Assembly (NCBI RefSeq): GCF_014192225.1
Contig: NZ_JACHXS010000006.1
Location: forward strand, 310,235 to 374,234
Length of the DNA stretch: 64,000 nucleotides
Source of the DNA: Pseudoduganella umbonata
GTDB lineage: Bacteria; Pseudomonadota; Gammaproteobacteria; Burkholderiales; Burkholderiaceae_D
Direction of reading: 5' to 3'
Position 1 is the stretch's first letter; the number at the start of each line of letters is the position of its first letter. Positions 44,023-53,804 of this stretch are shown one piece after another. The notes under the pieces are model-generated. The model worked only from the letters and a program-made list of their open reading frames with translations, did no database searches and was not told the DNA's origin. The translations under genes and the position numbers were made by a program.

Positions 44023-47000
44023 ATGCAAAGACCGCAACCGAAGTTGATAGCGCTTGCAGCACTGGCTGTGTGTGCGATGGCCGCCCACGCCAATGCCCAA
44101 CAGGCGACGGGTGAGGCGGGGCAGCTGGATGGGCAACAGGTCGCGCAGGCAGCCGTGCCGGCGGACCCTCAGCCGGGCGCGCAATCCAGCGGCCAGTCCG
44201 GAACGCAGGGCGCAACGGGTTCCACGGCCCAGCCGGCCAGCCAGGGGAGCGGCGCGGAAGCCAACACCGTCGTCGTGACCGGCTTCCGGGCCAGCCTGAA
44301 CAGCGCCCTGAACACGAAGAAGAATGCCGACGGCATCATCGACGTCATCAAGGCCGAGGACATCTCGAAATTCCCCGACGCGAACCTGGCCGAGTCGCTG
44401 CAGCGCGTGCCCGGCGTGGCGCTGGAACGCGGCGACGGCGGCGAGGGCAAGCAGATCACCGTGCGCGGCCTCAATTCCGGTTTTACGCGGGTGCGCATCA
44501 ACGGCATCGAAGGCGTGGCGGCCACCGGCGCATCCGACATCAACGGCAGCACGAACCGCGGCCGGGGCTTCGACTTCTCCGTGTTCGCATCGGAGCTGTT
44601 CAACAGCCTGTCGGTGCGCAAGACCGCCGAGGCGGCCGTCGAGGAGGGGTCGCTGGGCGCCACCGTCGACCTGCGTACCGGCCGCCCGTTCGACTTCAAG
44701 GGCCGCACGATCAGCTTCGGCCTGCAGGAATCCTACCGCGAGATGGGCAAGAAAACCCAGCCGCGCGTGACGGGCCTGATCTCCGACCGCTGGGAAACGC
44801 CATACGGCCGCTTCGGCGCGCTGGTTTCCGGTGCATGGTCGAAGCGGCGCGCGCAGGAAGAGGGCTACGAGGCCGTCAGCATCGTGGCCGCCAATACCGA
44901 CGGCGGCTTCTGCTCGCCGGCCGGCGTCAGCCCGCAGACACCGCCGAACGACCCGGTGAAAGGCGTCAATGCCACTTCCTGCGGCTTCGGCGCCGACCGG
45001 CCCACCGATGCCACCGCCTATAACGAGGTGTTCGGCCGCCGCGACGACTACGGCGGCCTGCTGGCCAACCCCGCGGCCGGCAATGGCGCCTTCCACCCGC
45101 GCATTCCACGTTTCCGCCGCTCGATGACGGACTACGAGCGCCTCGGCCTGACAGGCGCGCTGCAGTGGAAGCCGAACGCCGACACGGACGTCAACCTGGA
45201 CCTCATGTACGGCAAGTTCGACAACATCCGCTACGACAACTACATCTCGGCGATCTCGTTCGGCCGCACGATGGCGCAGGCCAACGGCAAGCCGCAGACG
45301 TCGATCGTGGATGCCGAATTCAACGAAAACGGGCGCTGGATCTACGGCAAGTTCAACGACGTCGATATCCGCAGCGAAGGCCTGGTGGACGTTTACCAGA
45401 CCATCTTCAAGCAGCACGTGTTCACGGTCGGCCACCGCTTCTCCGACACGCTGCGCGCCAACTTCATGCACGGCGTATCGGACTCCGAGCTGGACGAACC
45501 GATGCGCGCCACCGTGCAGTTCGACGCGCCGAACGTGGACGGTTTCTCGTTCGACTTCCGCCAGAACCGCGACGTGCCAATCCTGAACTTCGGCATCGAC
45601 GTGGCGAACCCGGACAACTTCACCTTCGGTCCGCAGGACCCCAACGGCACGCTGCGCGGCCAGTTCGTGGGCCGCTACCTGAACACGACCAACCGGCTGC
45701 AGACCACGCAGGCCGACGTGGAATGGGAAGTCAACGACCGCATCACGCTGAAAACCGGGCTGTCGGCACGCAAGAACCGCTGGAGCAACCTGGAGCTGGC
45801 TTCGGGCGGCAACGGCCTGACACTGCCGGCCGGCACCACGGTGGGCGACTATACCCAGCAGATCACCGGCTTCGGCAAGAACCTCGGCGGCACCGGCGTG
45901 CCGACGTCGTGGGCCACGGTGGACCTCGATAAGTTCCGCTCCGCATGGGACATCGAATGCCATTGCGCCGCCGTCCCGGGCTCCGAATACAACTACCTGA
46001 CGCAGTCGAACCGCTGGGTCGAGGAGAAGATCAACGCGGTGTTCGCCAGCGTCGACTTCAACTACGACGTGGGTCCGGTGACCTTCCGCGGCAACCTGGG
46101 CGTGCGCGGCGCCGAGACGACGCTCAATTCGATGGCGATGATCAACGTGAACGGCCAGCTGCAGCCGAACTACGGCTACAAGAAATACCGCGACTGGCTG
46201 CCGGCGCTGAACCTGACGGCGATCCTGCCGAACGACGTGTTCCTGCGCTTCTCGGCCGGCAAGGTGATGTCGCGCCCCGACTACGTGGGCCTGACGCCAT
46301 CGGTCTCCGTCAACACCACCGGCCAGTCGGTCTCGATCGGCAATCCTAACCTGGACCCGATCCGCGCCAACACCTTCGACCTGCAGGGCGAGTGGTACTA
46401 CGCCAAGAACGCGATGGTCGGGCTGGGTGTGTTCCGCAAGGACATGAAGTCGTTCATCCAGGGCGTGTCAGAACTGCAGACCTACTCGTCGCTGGGCATC
46501 CCGAACGACCTGCTGCAGACGCCGACCGGCTGCTCGATCACCGGCGGCACGCCGGCGTGTCCGACGACGCCGGATACGGTCGTGACGGTCAGCCGCCAGG
46601 TCAACACCAGCGGCGGCCCGCTGAACGGCGCGGAATTCTCGTGGCAGACGCCGTTCTCGTTCCTGCCGGGCGCCTGGTCGAACTTCGGCATGATGGCCAA
46701 CGTGACGCGCGTGAAGTCGAAGATCAAGTACCTGACGCGCCTCGACAATCCGCGCACGCCGGACAACGAGGAGCTGTTCATGATCACCAACTTCACCGGC
46801 CTGTCGCCGCGCGCCAACAACCTCACCGTCTACTACGACGACGAGAAGTTCAGCGCCCGCGTCTCGCGCGCCAACCGTTCCAGCTACTACCGGGGCATCC
46901 GCGGCAACGTCGACGGCCACGACTACCTGGTCGCCGACGGCACCACCACGTACGACATGAGCACGTCGTACCAGGTCACGCCGCAGCTGCGCATCTCGTT

Positions 47001-47121
47001 CGAGGCGCAGAACCTGTCGAACGAACCGACCCGCTACTACAACGACACGCAGCGGCAGGACACGCTGCTGTTCGTGAAATCGGGGCGCACCTTCGTGCTG
47101 GGGGCGAGCTACAAGTTCTGA
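44023..47121 (+). CDS. TonB-dependent receptor, second of tandem pair
   Basis: A 1032-residue paralogue. The signal peptide (ending ANA) is followed by a long Gln/Gly/Ala-rich linker (about 28-83) absent from the first copy, then the same plug (TGFRASLNSALNTKK) and barrel, with most residues identical to the neighbour. The CHCAAVPGSEYN segment and the FYFDYN-type ends recur. Likely imports a related oligosaccharide. ATG 44023 has AGAGGATGAGAC. The tail ends YKF. Confidence 0.92.
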   Translation: MQRPQPKLIALAALAVCAMAAHANAQQATGEAGQLDGQQVAQAAVPADPQPGAQSSGQSGTQGATGSTAQPASQGSGAEANTVVVTGFRASLNSALNTKKNADGIIDVIKAEDISKFPDANLAESLQRVPGVALERGDGGEGKQITVRGLNSGFTRVRINGIEGVAATGASDINGSTNRGRGFDFSVFASELFNSLSVRKTAEAAVEEGSLGATVDLRTGRPFDFKGRTISFGLQESYREMGKKTQPRVTGLISDRWETPYGRFGALVSGAWSKRRAQEEGYEAVSIVAANTDGGFCSPAGVSPQTPPNDPVKGVNATSCGFGADRPTDATAYNEVFGRRDDYGGLLANPAAGNGAFHPRIPRFRRSMTDYERLGLTGALQWKPNADTDVNLDLMYGKFDNIRYDNYISAISFGRTMAQANGKPQTSIVDAEFNENGRWIYGKFNDVDIRSEGLVDVYQTIFKQHVFTVGHRFSDTLRANFMHGVSDSELDEPMRATVQFDAPNVDGFSFDFRQNRDVPILNFGIDVANPDNFTFGPQDPNGTLRGQFVGRYLNTTNRLQTTQADVEWEVNDRITLKTGLSARKNRWSNLELASGGNGLTLPAGTTVGDYTQQITGFGKNLGGTGVPTSWATVDLDKFRSAWDIECHCAAVPGSEYNYLTQSNRWVEEKINAVFASVDFNYDVGPVTFRGNLGVRGAETTLNSMAMINVNGQLQPNYGYKKYRDWLPALNLTAILPNDVFLRFSAGKVMSRPDYVGLTPSVSVNTTGQSVSIGNPNLDPIRANTFDLQGEWYYAKNAMVGLGVFRKDMKSFIQGVSELQTYSSLGIPNDLLQTPTGCSITGGTPACPTTPDTVVTVSRQVNTSGGPLNGAEFSWQTPFSFLPGAWSNFGMMANVTRVKSKIKYLTRLDNPRTPDNEELFMITNFTGLSPRANNLTVYYDDEKFSARVSRANRSSYYRGIRGNVDGHDYLVADGTTTYDMSTSYQVTPQLRISFEAQNLSNEPTRYYNDTQRQDTLLFVKSGRTFVLGASYKF

Positions 47122-47174
47122 CGATGTGAAAGGGCCGGCGGTATCGAGCATGCCTCCGGCTTCAAACCAAAATC

Positions 47175-47226
47175 AGGGACGGACCCTGTTTTTAAGGAAA
47201 TTTCCTGAAAAATAGGGTCCGTCTCT
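47175..47226. terminator. Bidirectional hairpin of the GTC-GAC type
   Basis: AGGGACGGACCCTGTTTTT and AAAAATAGGGTCCGTCTCT form a 19-bp stem (17 matches) around an inner AGGAAATTTCCT palindrome. T-rich on both strands, it fits a bidirectional terminator between the second receptor and the convergent NAT gene. The GGGACGGACCC core also belongs to the intergenic palindrome family. Confidence 0.65.
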
Positions 47227-47228
47227 AT

Positions 47229-48065
47229 TTATTGTGACCGGGTGATGCCGTCGAGCTTCGCCGCCAGGCCGGGAACGCCGGCGGCGGCGAGGCCGAAGGT
47301 GTCTTCCAGCACCCCGGCGATCTCGCTGCCCGACGCCAGTTCGCGCCGCACGGCCGGCAGGCCGGCCGGCTGGAACGAGTAGCGCGTGTTGTGCAGCACG
47401 TGCCGCCCCTCGTCGACCGTGCGCACGGCGATCAGGTCGCGGGTGAAGTGGGAAACTGGATGCGTCGAGACGTACCAGTTCGACATCTCGACGTCCACCG
47501 GATAGGCGGGGCGCAGGTCGAACACGTACAGGTGCAGCCAGTCGCCATCGGTTTCCGCTTCCAGCCGCCATTCGCCGCCCGCGGTTCCCAGGCTGGCAAG
47601 GCGGTAGCGGCCGTGCGGCGTCTGCTGGACGACACCGTCGACCAGGCGCAGCGGCGCGGTCGGCGTCATCTTGCCGAAACCGGTGTCGGAAATGAAGCGC
47701 TCGCCGTCGATCTCCACCAGCAGCAGCATGTGGGTGCGCGGCGTGACCGCGTCGGGCGGCGCCGTCATGCGCACGCGCGCCAGCAGCGGCGTCGCGTGGA
47801 AACCCAGCGCCGCGAGCGCGTGCCGGTACAGCGTGTTGTGCTCGAAGCAGTAGCCGCCGCGGCGCGTGGTGAATTTTTCCACCAGTGCCGGGATCTCCAG
47901 CGGCACGGCCAGCCCGGCCAGCGGATTGAGGTTCTCGAACGGGATGGCCTGGATATGGCCGCGCTGGAGCTGCGCCAGCGTGTCGAGCGATGGCGCGGCG
48001 CCGGGCGCGGCGCTGGGCAGGTTGATGCCTGTTAAGTTGAAATAGGCGGCGATGGAGTCAGGCAC
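47229..48065 (-). CDS. Arylamine N-acetyltransferase
   Basis: A 278-residue cytoplasmic enzyme of the NAT family. The catalytic triad is Cys73 (RRGGYCFEHN), His112 (THMLLLVE) and Asp127 (ISDTGFG). It transfers acetyl from acetyl-CoA to arylamines or N-hydroxyarylamines. GTG at 48065 is the start, with GGGAG 6-7 bases upstream. It sits inside the carbohydrate locus but has no evident link to it. Confidence 0.9.
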   Translation of the reverse strand: MPDSIAAYFNLTGINLPSAAPGAAPSLDTLAQLQRGHIQAIPFENLNPLAGLAVPLEIPALVEKFTTRRGGYCFEHNTLYRHALAALGFHATPLLARVRMTAPPDAVTPRTHMLLLVEIDGERFISDTGFGKMTPTAPLRLVDGVVQQTPHGRYRLASLGTAGGEWRLEAETDGDWLHLYVFDLRPAYPVDVEMSNWYVSTHPVSHFTRDLIAVRTVDEGRHVLHNTRYSFQPAGLPAVRRELASGSEIAGVLEDTFGLAAAGVPGLAAKLDGITRSQ

Positions 48066-48102
48066 TGGATGCTCCCGGAGACGATAACGGGAGCAGTGTA
48101 AT

Positions 48103-49551
48103 TCACGCGCGCACGAACCCCTCGACGTTCTCCGTCGTCACCGGCGTTCCGGCCACTTTCGCCACCGTCACGCCGCGCATCGACACGTTGCGCACCGGCG
48201 CCTCGCGCTCGGCCCTGATCAGGCAGACGAACTTCGCCTCGGCGACGGTGATGTTGGAAACATGCAGGCCCTCGATCGGCGTCAGCCGCCTTTCGTAGGT
48301 GGGCAGCAGGTTCTTCCACTGGTACAGCACGTCCGTTTCCACCGCCAGCACGCCGCCCTTGATGCTGGTCGCCGTCACGTTTGACACGTGGATGTTCTTC
48401 ACGAAGCCGCCGCGCCGCTCGTTGGTCTTCACGTACAGGATGTTGTTGATCGTGCTGGCAGCGCCGGAACCGTGGTTGTCGAAGTGGCAGTTGTCGACGA
48501 AGACGTTCTCGATGCCGCCCGACAGTTCGCTGCCGATCGCGCACAGCTGGTGGCCGTTCTTGATGCGGCAGTTGCGCATCACGATATTGCGCGCCGGCAT
48601 GGCCAGGCGCCAGGCATCGCGGTCGCGGCCCGATTTGACGGAGATCGCATCGTCGCCCTGGTCGAACACGCAGTCCTCGATCAGCACGTTCTGCGCCATT
48701 TCGGGATCGACGCCGTCGTTGTTGTGGCCATGCGCGGCGATCTTCACGCGGCGGATCACCACGTCGTTCGTCAGGTAGGGATGCATGACCCAGAACGGGC
48801 TGTCCTGGATCGTGATGTCTTCCACCAGCACGTGCCTGCAGCGGTTGAACTGCACGAACTGGGGGCGCAGGTTGGCCGCGCCGACCGTCATGTCGCGCTG
48901 CTCCACCGGCAGGGGCGTACTGCCGTCAGCAGACAATTTTGCCGACATGTCGTACAGCTTGACCAGCGCATCCATGTGCGGCTTCGGGCGCTTGTACCAG
49001 ATGCTCCATACGTCCAGCTTCGCGCGCAGCGTGCCTTCGCCGGTCAGCGCCACGTTCTCGCACCGGTACGCATACACCAGCGGCGAGTAGTTGTAGCACT
49101 CGAGTCCCTCCCATGTGGTGTGCACGGCCGGCAGGTAGTCGGCTGGATTCTCCGAGAACAGCAGCGTGGCGCCTTTTTCAACGTGCAGGTTGACGTTGCT
49201 CCTGAGGTGGATCTTCGCGGTGGGCCATACGCCTTGCGGCACCACCACGATGCCGCCGCCGGCCGCATGGGCGGCATCGATCGCGCGCGCGATCGCCGCG
49301 GACGTGCTGCGCTGGTCGGCCCGGTCGGCGCCGAAATCGGTGATGGCGAAGCGCGGTGCACCGGCGAAATCGGGAATGCGGATGGCCGGCATGTCGAACG
49401 GCGCGGCGACCCGCACTTCCTCGTGGCGCATGGTACTGCCGCCGAGGCGCAGCGAAGAACAGCCCGGTCCCGCCAGCAGCGGCATGGCGAAGCCGGCAAG
49501 CATGATTCTGCGGCGCCGGAAGTTGATGGAGGACTTGCTGGAGGTCGGCAT
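48103..49551 (-). CDS. Polygalacturonase, GH28
   Basis: A 482-residue exported lipoprotein-like enzyme (AGPGCSS near residue 30, a possible lipobox). A right-handed beta-helix starts at about 65 (ITDFGADRADQ). GH28 catalytic signatures NNDGVDPE and QGDDAISVKSGRD supply the catalytic Asp residues, with the GSE segment after. It cleaves homogalacturonan, acting after the pectinesterase has removed methyl groups. It is oriented away from the receptors and 37 bp from NAT, which it may precede in an operon. Confidence 0.9.
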   Translation of the reverse strand: MPTSSKSSINFRRRRIMLAGFAMPLLAGPGCSSLRLGGSTMRHEEVRVAAPFDMPAIRIPDFAGAPRFAITDFGADRADQRSTSAAIARAIDAAHAAGGGIVVVPQGVWPTAKIHLRSNVNLHVEKGATLLFSENPADYLPAVHTTWEGLECYNYSPLVYAYRCENVALTGEGTLRAKLDVWSIWYKRPKPHMDALVKLYDMSAKLSADGSTPLPVEQRDMTVGAANLRPQFVQFNRCRHVLVEDITIQDSPFWVMHPYLTNDVVIRRVKIAAHGHNNDGVDPEMAQNVLIEDCVFDQGDDAISVKSGRDRDAWRLAMPARNIVMRNCRIKNGHQLCAIGSELSGGIENVFVDNCHFDNHGSGAASTINNILYVKTNERRGGFVKNIHVSNVTATSIKGGVLAVETDVLYQWKNLLPTYERRLTPIEGLHVSNITVAEAKFVCLIRAEREAPVRNVSMRGVTVAKVAGTPVTTENVEGFVRA

Positions 49552-49762
49552 GGTGCGATGTTCCCGTGGATGCGATGGCGCATGGTACGTCGCGCATCCG
49601 GCGCCGGGGAGAGGCGGGGTAATCGCTCAGGAGGTTGACCCGCGTGCGCGGGGGGCTGCCCTGCCGGTGCAAAAAAGGTTTGCTTTTGTGACAATTCAGT
49701 ACATTTTCATGGACGGCCACATTGCATAATCCGGCCACCCGAATCCTCTGAAAGGCATTGCA

Positions 49763-50149
49763 ATGCGTACCATCATCCTGCTGGCCCTGTGCGGCACCCT
49801 GGCCGCCTGCGCGGCGCGCTCCACCGTCAAGCTGTCCGACCCGCAAGCCACGAAACTGACAGCGCACAGCGGCCAGGTCTGCATGCTGCGTTCGCCGCTG
49901 CCGGCCAACGTGAAGCACAAGGTCCTCGGCAACATCAACAGTTCGAAACAGACCTACGGCAGCGTCAACGAACTGCTGCCGCTGATGGCTGCGGATGCGC
50001 GGGCCATCGGCGCCGATACCCTGATCAACCTGAACACGGGCCAGAAGATGGGAATGTGGGCATGGGCGCGGCCGGTCGGCACGGGCGTTGCCGTGAAGGT
50101 GGAAGACCAGGGGTTCAGCTGCGCTTCCGCCGGCGGCGAATTGCGCTGA
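49763..50149 (+). CDS. Small lipoprotein of unknown function
   Basis: A 128-residue lipoprotein: lipobox GTLAAC with Cys16, then a domain with a conserved IGADTLINLNTGQKMG segment, related in pattern to small YbjQ-like or Rcs-type stress lipoproteins. AAAGG precedes ATG 49763. A terminator follows at 50230. The 49552-49762 spacer holds no other gene. Confidence 0.65.
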   Translation: MRTIILLALCGTLAACAARSTVKLSDPQATKLTAHSGQVCMLRSPLPANVKHKVLGNINSSKQTYGSVNELLPLMAADARAIGADTLINLNTGQKMGMWAWARPVGTGVAVKVEDQGFSCASAGGELR

Positions 50150-50229
50150 GCGCGGACGGCACGAGTGCCAGGTGCGGGACACGGTGTGCCGGTTCCGCAG
50201 GCCATGTTGTAGAGCAGCGCGAAGATTGT

Positions 50230-50251
50230 GGCGCCGCGCGCCGCTTTTTTT
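50230..50251 (+). terminator. Rho-independent terminator
   Basis: GGCGC-CGC-GCGCC stem, then GC and seven T residues, 80 bp after the small lipoprotein gene. Confidence 0.55.
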
Positions 50252-50306
50252 CCCCGGATATCGCCAAGATATTGTCTTGCGGAACTTTCAGCGCTAGCAT
50301 GGGGTC

Positions 50307-50687
50307 ATGGCCATCTCTGCAACCAGCGCGCTGACTTCCGGCGTCTACACCCCTACCACGACGACGGTCGTCCGCACCGGCAATCCCGCGCTGGCGGCCA
50401 AGGCGGCCAGCCTGTCGTCGACGGCCGGTATCGTCGCCACGCTGGGCGGGTCGTCCGGCGCGCAGGTGTACTCGCCGGCCGGACTACTGAATACTCTGGC
50501 GCAGGCCGGCACCGCGGCGGCGCTGCCGGGCAACACCGATACCGGTAACGGCACCGGTACCGGCAACAACGCATCCGACCTCGCCAGCAGCGGCCAATGG
50601 GCAGCGATCCTGAAGGCCAATCCTTCCGCCGCAGCCTTCGTCATCGGCGCTTCCTACACCAGCGGCATCATCGATACGCTCGCCTGA
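50307..50687 (+). CDS. Small low-complexity hypothetical protein
   Basis: A 126-residue protein rich in Thr, Ala and Gly with a low-complexity middle (NTDTGNGTGTGNNAS) and no signal peptide. It ends SYTSGIIDTLA. Family not recognised. The GGGG upstream of ATG 50307 is very close to it, so the start and the gene itself are uncertain. Confidence 0.45.
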   Translation: MAISATSALTSGVYTPTTTTVVRTGNPALAAKAASLSSTAGIVATLGGSSGAQVYSPAGLLNTLAQAGTAAALPGNTDTGNGTGTGNNASDLASSGQWAAILKANPSAAAFVIGASYTSGIIDTLA

Positions 50688-50742
50688 GCCGCTGCCGGGA
50701 GTAACGGCCGTCCCGGATATGTGCCGGACGGCAGATGACGCT

Positions 50743-50829
50743 GGTGTCGGACACCGGTTTTCGGTACTTTGCCGACGCTCATCACACGCCAAACCGGTGT
50801 CGGACACCAAGATACCGGTGTCCGACACC
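50743..50829. repeat. Three GTC-GAC palindromes
   Basis: GGTGTCGGACACC at 50743-50755 and 50796-50808, and GGTGTCCGACACC at 50817-50829. The first is followed by GGTTTTCGG and the second preceded by CCAAACC, so they carry the core in opposite directions. The 50688-50915 spacer has no gene. Confidence 0.75.
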
Positions 50830-50915
50830 GGTGCGCTATTGCCGCTGACTGCATCGGGCATCGCTAACTGAACAGCATCAGGCCCGGCCCCATTTTTTAG
50901 AGCCCCGGTGGCCGG

Positions 50916-52016
50916 TCAGGCCTGCATCGCGTAACGTTCCAGCCAGTGCGCATACGGCGCCGGCAGCACCCACGACGGGCGATCCAGTCCAAGGTCCTTC
51001 GCCGCCCGGTACGGATAGTGCGGGTCGGCCAGCAGCGCGCGGCCCACCATCACCAGGTCCATCTGGCCGTCCGCGATGACGCGGTTGGCGTTGGCCGGCG
51101 CGTCGATGCCCCACGATGCGGCAACCGGCAGGCCGGCTTCGCGGCGCACGCGTTCGGCGATCGGGGCCAGGAAGGCCGGGCCCCACGGAATCGCCGTTTT
51201 CGGGATCGTGAAGCCGACCGACACGTTCAGCAGGTCGAGGCCGCCGGCGCGCATCTTCTGCACCAGGGCGATCGATTCGAGCAGGGTTTCCTCGTCGCGG
51301 CCGTCGTATTCCAGGACGCCGAAACGGGCCGTCAGCGGCAGGTTTTCCGGCCACACTTCGCGCACGGCGGCCAGCGTCTCGAGCAGGAAGCGGCCGCGGT
51401 TCTCCGCACTGCCACCGTAGATGTCGTCGCGCTGGTTCGAGTGGGCCGAGAAGAAGGTCTGCGCCAGGTAGCCATGGGCAAAATGCAGCTCGAGCCACTG
51501 GAAGCCGGCGTCGCGGGCACGGCGCGCGGCCTGCACGAAGTCGGCTTTCACGCGCTCGATGTCGGCAAGCGTCATCGCCTGCGGCACTTTCGGCAGGTTG
51601 GCGCCGAAGGCGATCGCGGACGGCGCGATCGTCTGCCAGCCGCGCGAATCGTCCTCGGCGATGTGGTCGTCGCCTTCCCATGGGCGGTTGGCGCTGGCCT
51701 TGCGGCCGGCGTGGGCGATCTGGATGCCCGGCACGGCGCCGCCGGCCTTGATCGCCGCGGCGATGCGCGCCATGCCTTCGGCCTGGCCGTCTTCCCACAG
51801 GCCCGTGCAGCCCGGCGTGATGCGGCCTTCCGGCGACACTGCCGTGGCCTCGACGATCACCAGGCCTGCGCCGCCGCGCGCGATGCTCGTGTAATGGGCC
51901 AGGTGCCAGTCGTTGGTATAGCCGTCGACGGCGCTGTACTGGCACATCGGCGGGACCGCGATGCGGTTGCGCAGCGTGACGTCTTTCAGGGTGAATTCGG
52001 TGAAGAGTGCGGACAT
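50916..52016 (-). CDS. Old yellow enzyme-type NADH:flavin oxidoreductase
   Basis: A 366-residue FMN enzyme of the YqjM/xenobiotic reductase class: NRIAVPPMCQYS with Cys in the family position, HAGRKAS, the substrate-binding H-x-A-H (LHFAHGYLAQTFFSAHSNQRDD) and the FMN-binding GRALLADP. It reduces activated double bonds of enones or nitro-compounds with NAD(P)H. Divergent from the LysR regulator, 91 bp away, a common regulator-target arrangement. Confidence 0.92.
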   Translation of the reverse strand: MSALFTEFTLKDVTLRNRIAVPPMCQYSAVDGYTNDWHLAHYTSIARGGAGLVIVEATAVSPEGRITPGCTGLWEDGQAEGMARIAAAIKAGGAVPGIQIAHAGRKASANRPWEGDDHIAEDDSRGWQTIAPSAIAFGANLPKVPQAMTLADIERVKADFVQAARRARDAGFQWLELHFAHGYLAQTFFSAHSNQRDDIYGGSAENRGRFLLETLAAVREVWPENLPLTARFGVLEYDGRDEETLLESIALVQKMRAGGLDLLNVSVGFTIPKTAIPWGPAFLAPIAERVRREAGLPVAASWGIDAPANANRVIADGQMDLVMVGRALLADPHYPYRAAKDLGLDRPSWVLPAPYAHWLERYAMQA

Positions 52017-52107
52017 GTGTGTTCAGTTAAATAAAGAGGAAGCACTTTAAGCGCCCGCCGGCATCATGTAAACTGATGGCACCTTATCTCTCCTATTAGA
52101 ATTCATT

Positions 52108-52992
52108 ATGCATCCGCCCCAATGGCTGCAATCGTTCACCGCGCTGGCCCATACCGGCAGCTTTACCCGCGCCGCGGAACGGCTGGGGCTCACGCAGGCC
52201 GCCGTCAGCCAGCACGTGCGCGCGCTGGAAGACCGGCTTGGCCCCTTGCTGCTGCGCCGCCCGCGCGCCATCGAGCTGACGCCGGCCGGCACCGCGCTGC
52301 TGCAGTACTGCGCCGAAATCGAGGAAGCCGACCGGCGCCTGGCCGTGCGCATCGCCGACGAGGAAGCCTGCTGCGGCGACGTCGGCCTGGTCACGCCCGG
52401 CAGCCTGGGCCTGTTCCTGTATCCGCTGCTGCTGGACTTCCAGCTGGCCCACCCCGGCCTGGCGATCCGCCACCGCTTCGCGCCGGACCGCGAAACCCTG
52501 GCCCAGGTGCTGGACAAACGCTACGACCTGGGCATCGTCGCGCTGAAGCCGGACGACGCGCGGCTGGCCGCCATACCCTTTGCCGAAGAAGCGCTGGAGC
52601 TGGTGGTGCCGGCCGCCACCGAGGTGCGCGGCTGGCAGGACCTGCACGCGCTGGGCTTCATCGACCACCCGGAAGGCCATGCGATGGCCACCCGCCTGCT
52701 GAGCCGGGCCTTCCCCGGCAATCCCGGCATCGCCACGGTGCCGGCGCGCGGCTTTTCCAACCAGGTCGGCCTGCTGGTGGAGCCCGTCGCGCGCGGGCTG
52801 GGTTTCACCGTCATCCCCACCCATGCGCGGCGCGCGTTCGCGCGGCAGGAGGCGATCCGCGTCATCGACATGGCCGCGCCGGTCGTCGATACGCTGTGGC
52901 TGATCCACCGCGCCGAATGGCCGCTGCCGGCGCGCGCCCGGCGCGTGGCCGACTACCTGCAGGAACACATTCCAATGAGGAGCATCCGATGA
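52108..52992 (+). CDS. LysR-family transcriptional regulator
   Basis: A 294-residue regulator. An N-terminal winged helix-turn-helix (about 1-62: FTRAAERLGLTQAAVSQHVRALEDRL) is followed by a LysR substrate-binding domain (about 88-290). It probably controls the divergent oxidoreductase in response to a small molecule. Its stop overlaps the HisN-like ATG. The ribosome site upstream of ATG 52108 is weak. Confidence 0.9.
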   Translation: MHPPQWLQSFTALAHTGSFTRAAERLGLTQAAVSQHVRALEDRLGPLLLRRPRAIELTPAGTALLQYCAEIEEADRRLAVRIADEEACCGDVGLVTPGSLGLFLYPLLLDFQLAHPGLAIRHRFAPDRETLAQVLDKRYDLGIVALKPDDARLAAIPFAEEALELVVPAATEVRGWQDLHALGFIDHPEGHAMATRLLSRAFPGNPGIATVPARGFSNQVGLLVEPVARGLGFTVIPTHARRAFARQEAIRVIDMAAPVVDTLWLIHRAEWPLPARARRVADYLQEHIPMRSIR

Positions 52993-53759
52993 ACGATTAC
53001 CTGGACTTCGTCCGCCAGCTGGCCGATGCCGCCGCCGCCGCGGCCATGCCGCACTTTCGCACCCGCCTCGACGTGGAAAACAAGGAGCAGGGCGCCTACG
53101 ATCCCGTCACCATCGCCGACCGCTCCGCCGAGCGGGCGATGCGCGAGCTGATCCGCGCGCGCTACCCGGAGCACGGCATCGTCGGCGAGGAGGAGGGCAT
53201 CCACCAGGGCAGCAGCCCGTACCACTGGGTGCTCGATCCGGTCGACGGCACGCGCGCCTTCATCTGCGGCCTGCCGCTGTGGGGCACGCTGATCGCGCTG
53301 AACGACGGCACCCGGCCGGTGGTCGGCGCGATGAACCAGCCGTTTACGCGCGAGTTCTACGCGGGCACGCCGGATGGCGCGTGGCTGAACGGCGAGCCGC
53401 TGCGCACGCGCCCCTGCGCCAGCCTGGCCTCGGCCCGCGTGATGACGACGGCGCCGGAGATCCTGCGCGTTCCCGCCCAGCGCGCCGCGTGGGACGCGCT
53501 GGCCGCCGAAGCCCAGCTGGTGCGCTTCGGCGCCGACTGCTATGCGTACTGCATGCTGGCCGCCGGGCACATCGACGCCGTCGTCGAGGCGGGACTGAAG
53601 CCGTTCGACATCCAGGCGCTGATTCCGATCATCGAGGGCGCGGGCGGGGTCGTCACGTCATGGGATGGCGGCGATGCCCAGCAAGGCGGCACGGTGCTGG
53701 CTTGCGGCGACCGGGCGCTGCATGCGCAACTGGTGGAGCGGCTGCGCCATGCGGCCTGA
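52989..53759 (+). CDS. Inositol monophosphatase-family phosphatase (HisN-like)
   Basis: A 256-residue enzyme of the inositol monophosphatase family, with the metal-binding GEEEG, the DPVDGTRAFICG signature and the C-terminal FDIQALIPIIEGAGG. The sequence is closest in pattern to histidinol-phosphatase HisN, which hydrolyses histidinol phosphate; sugar phosphates are alternatives. Overlaps the LysR gene by 4 bp, so co-transcribed. A terminator follows. Confidence 0.85.
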   Translation: MNDYLDFVRQLADAAAAAAMPHFRTRLDVENKEQGAYDPVTIADRSAERAMRELIRARYPEHGIVGEEEGIHQGSSPYHWVLDPVDGTRAFICGLPLWGTLIALNDGTRPVVGAMNQPFTREFYAGTPDGAWLNGEPLRTRPCASLASARVMTTAPEILRVPAQRAAWDALAAEAQLVRFGADCYAYCMLAAGHIDAVVEAGLKPFDIQALIPIIEGAGGVVTSWDGGDAQQGGTVLACGDRALHAQLVERLRHAA

Positions 53760-53783
53760 AGAAGATGCCGGTAACGGGATGCC

Positions 53784-53804
53784 AGCCATGCGGCATGGCT
53801 TTTA
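53784..53804 (+). terminator. Terminator after HisN-like gene
   Basis: AGCCATG-CGG-CATGGCT stem followed by TTTAC, 25 bp past the stop. Confidence 0.55.
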
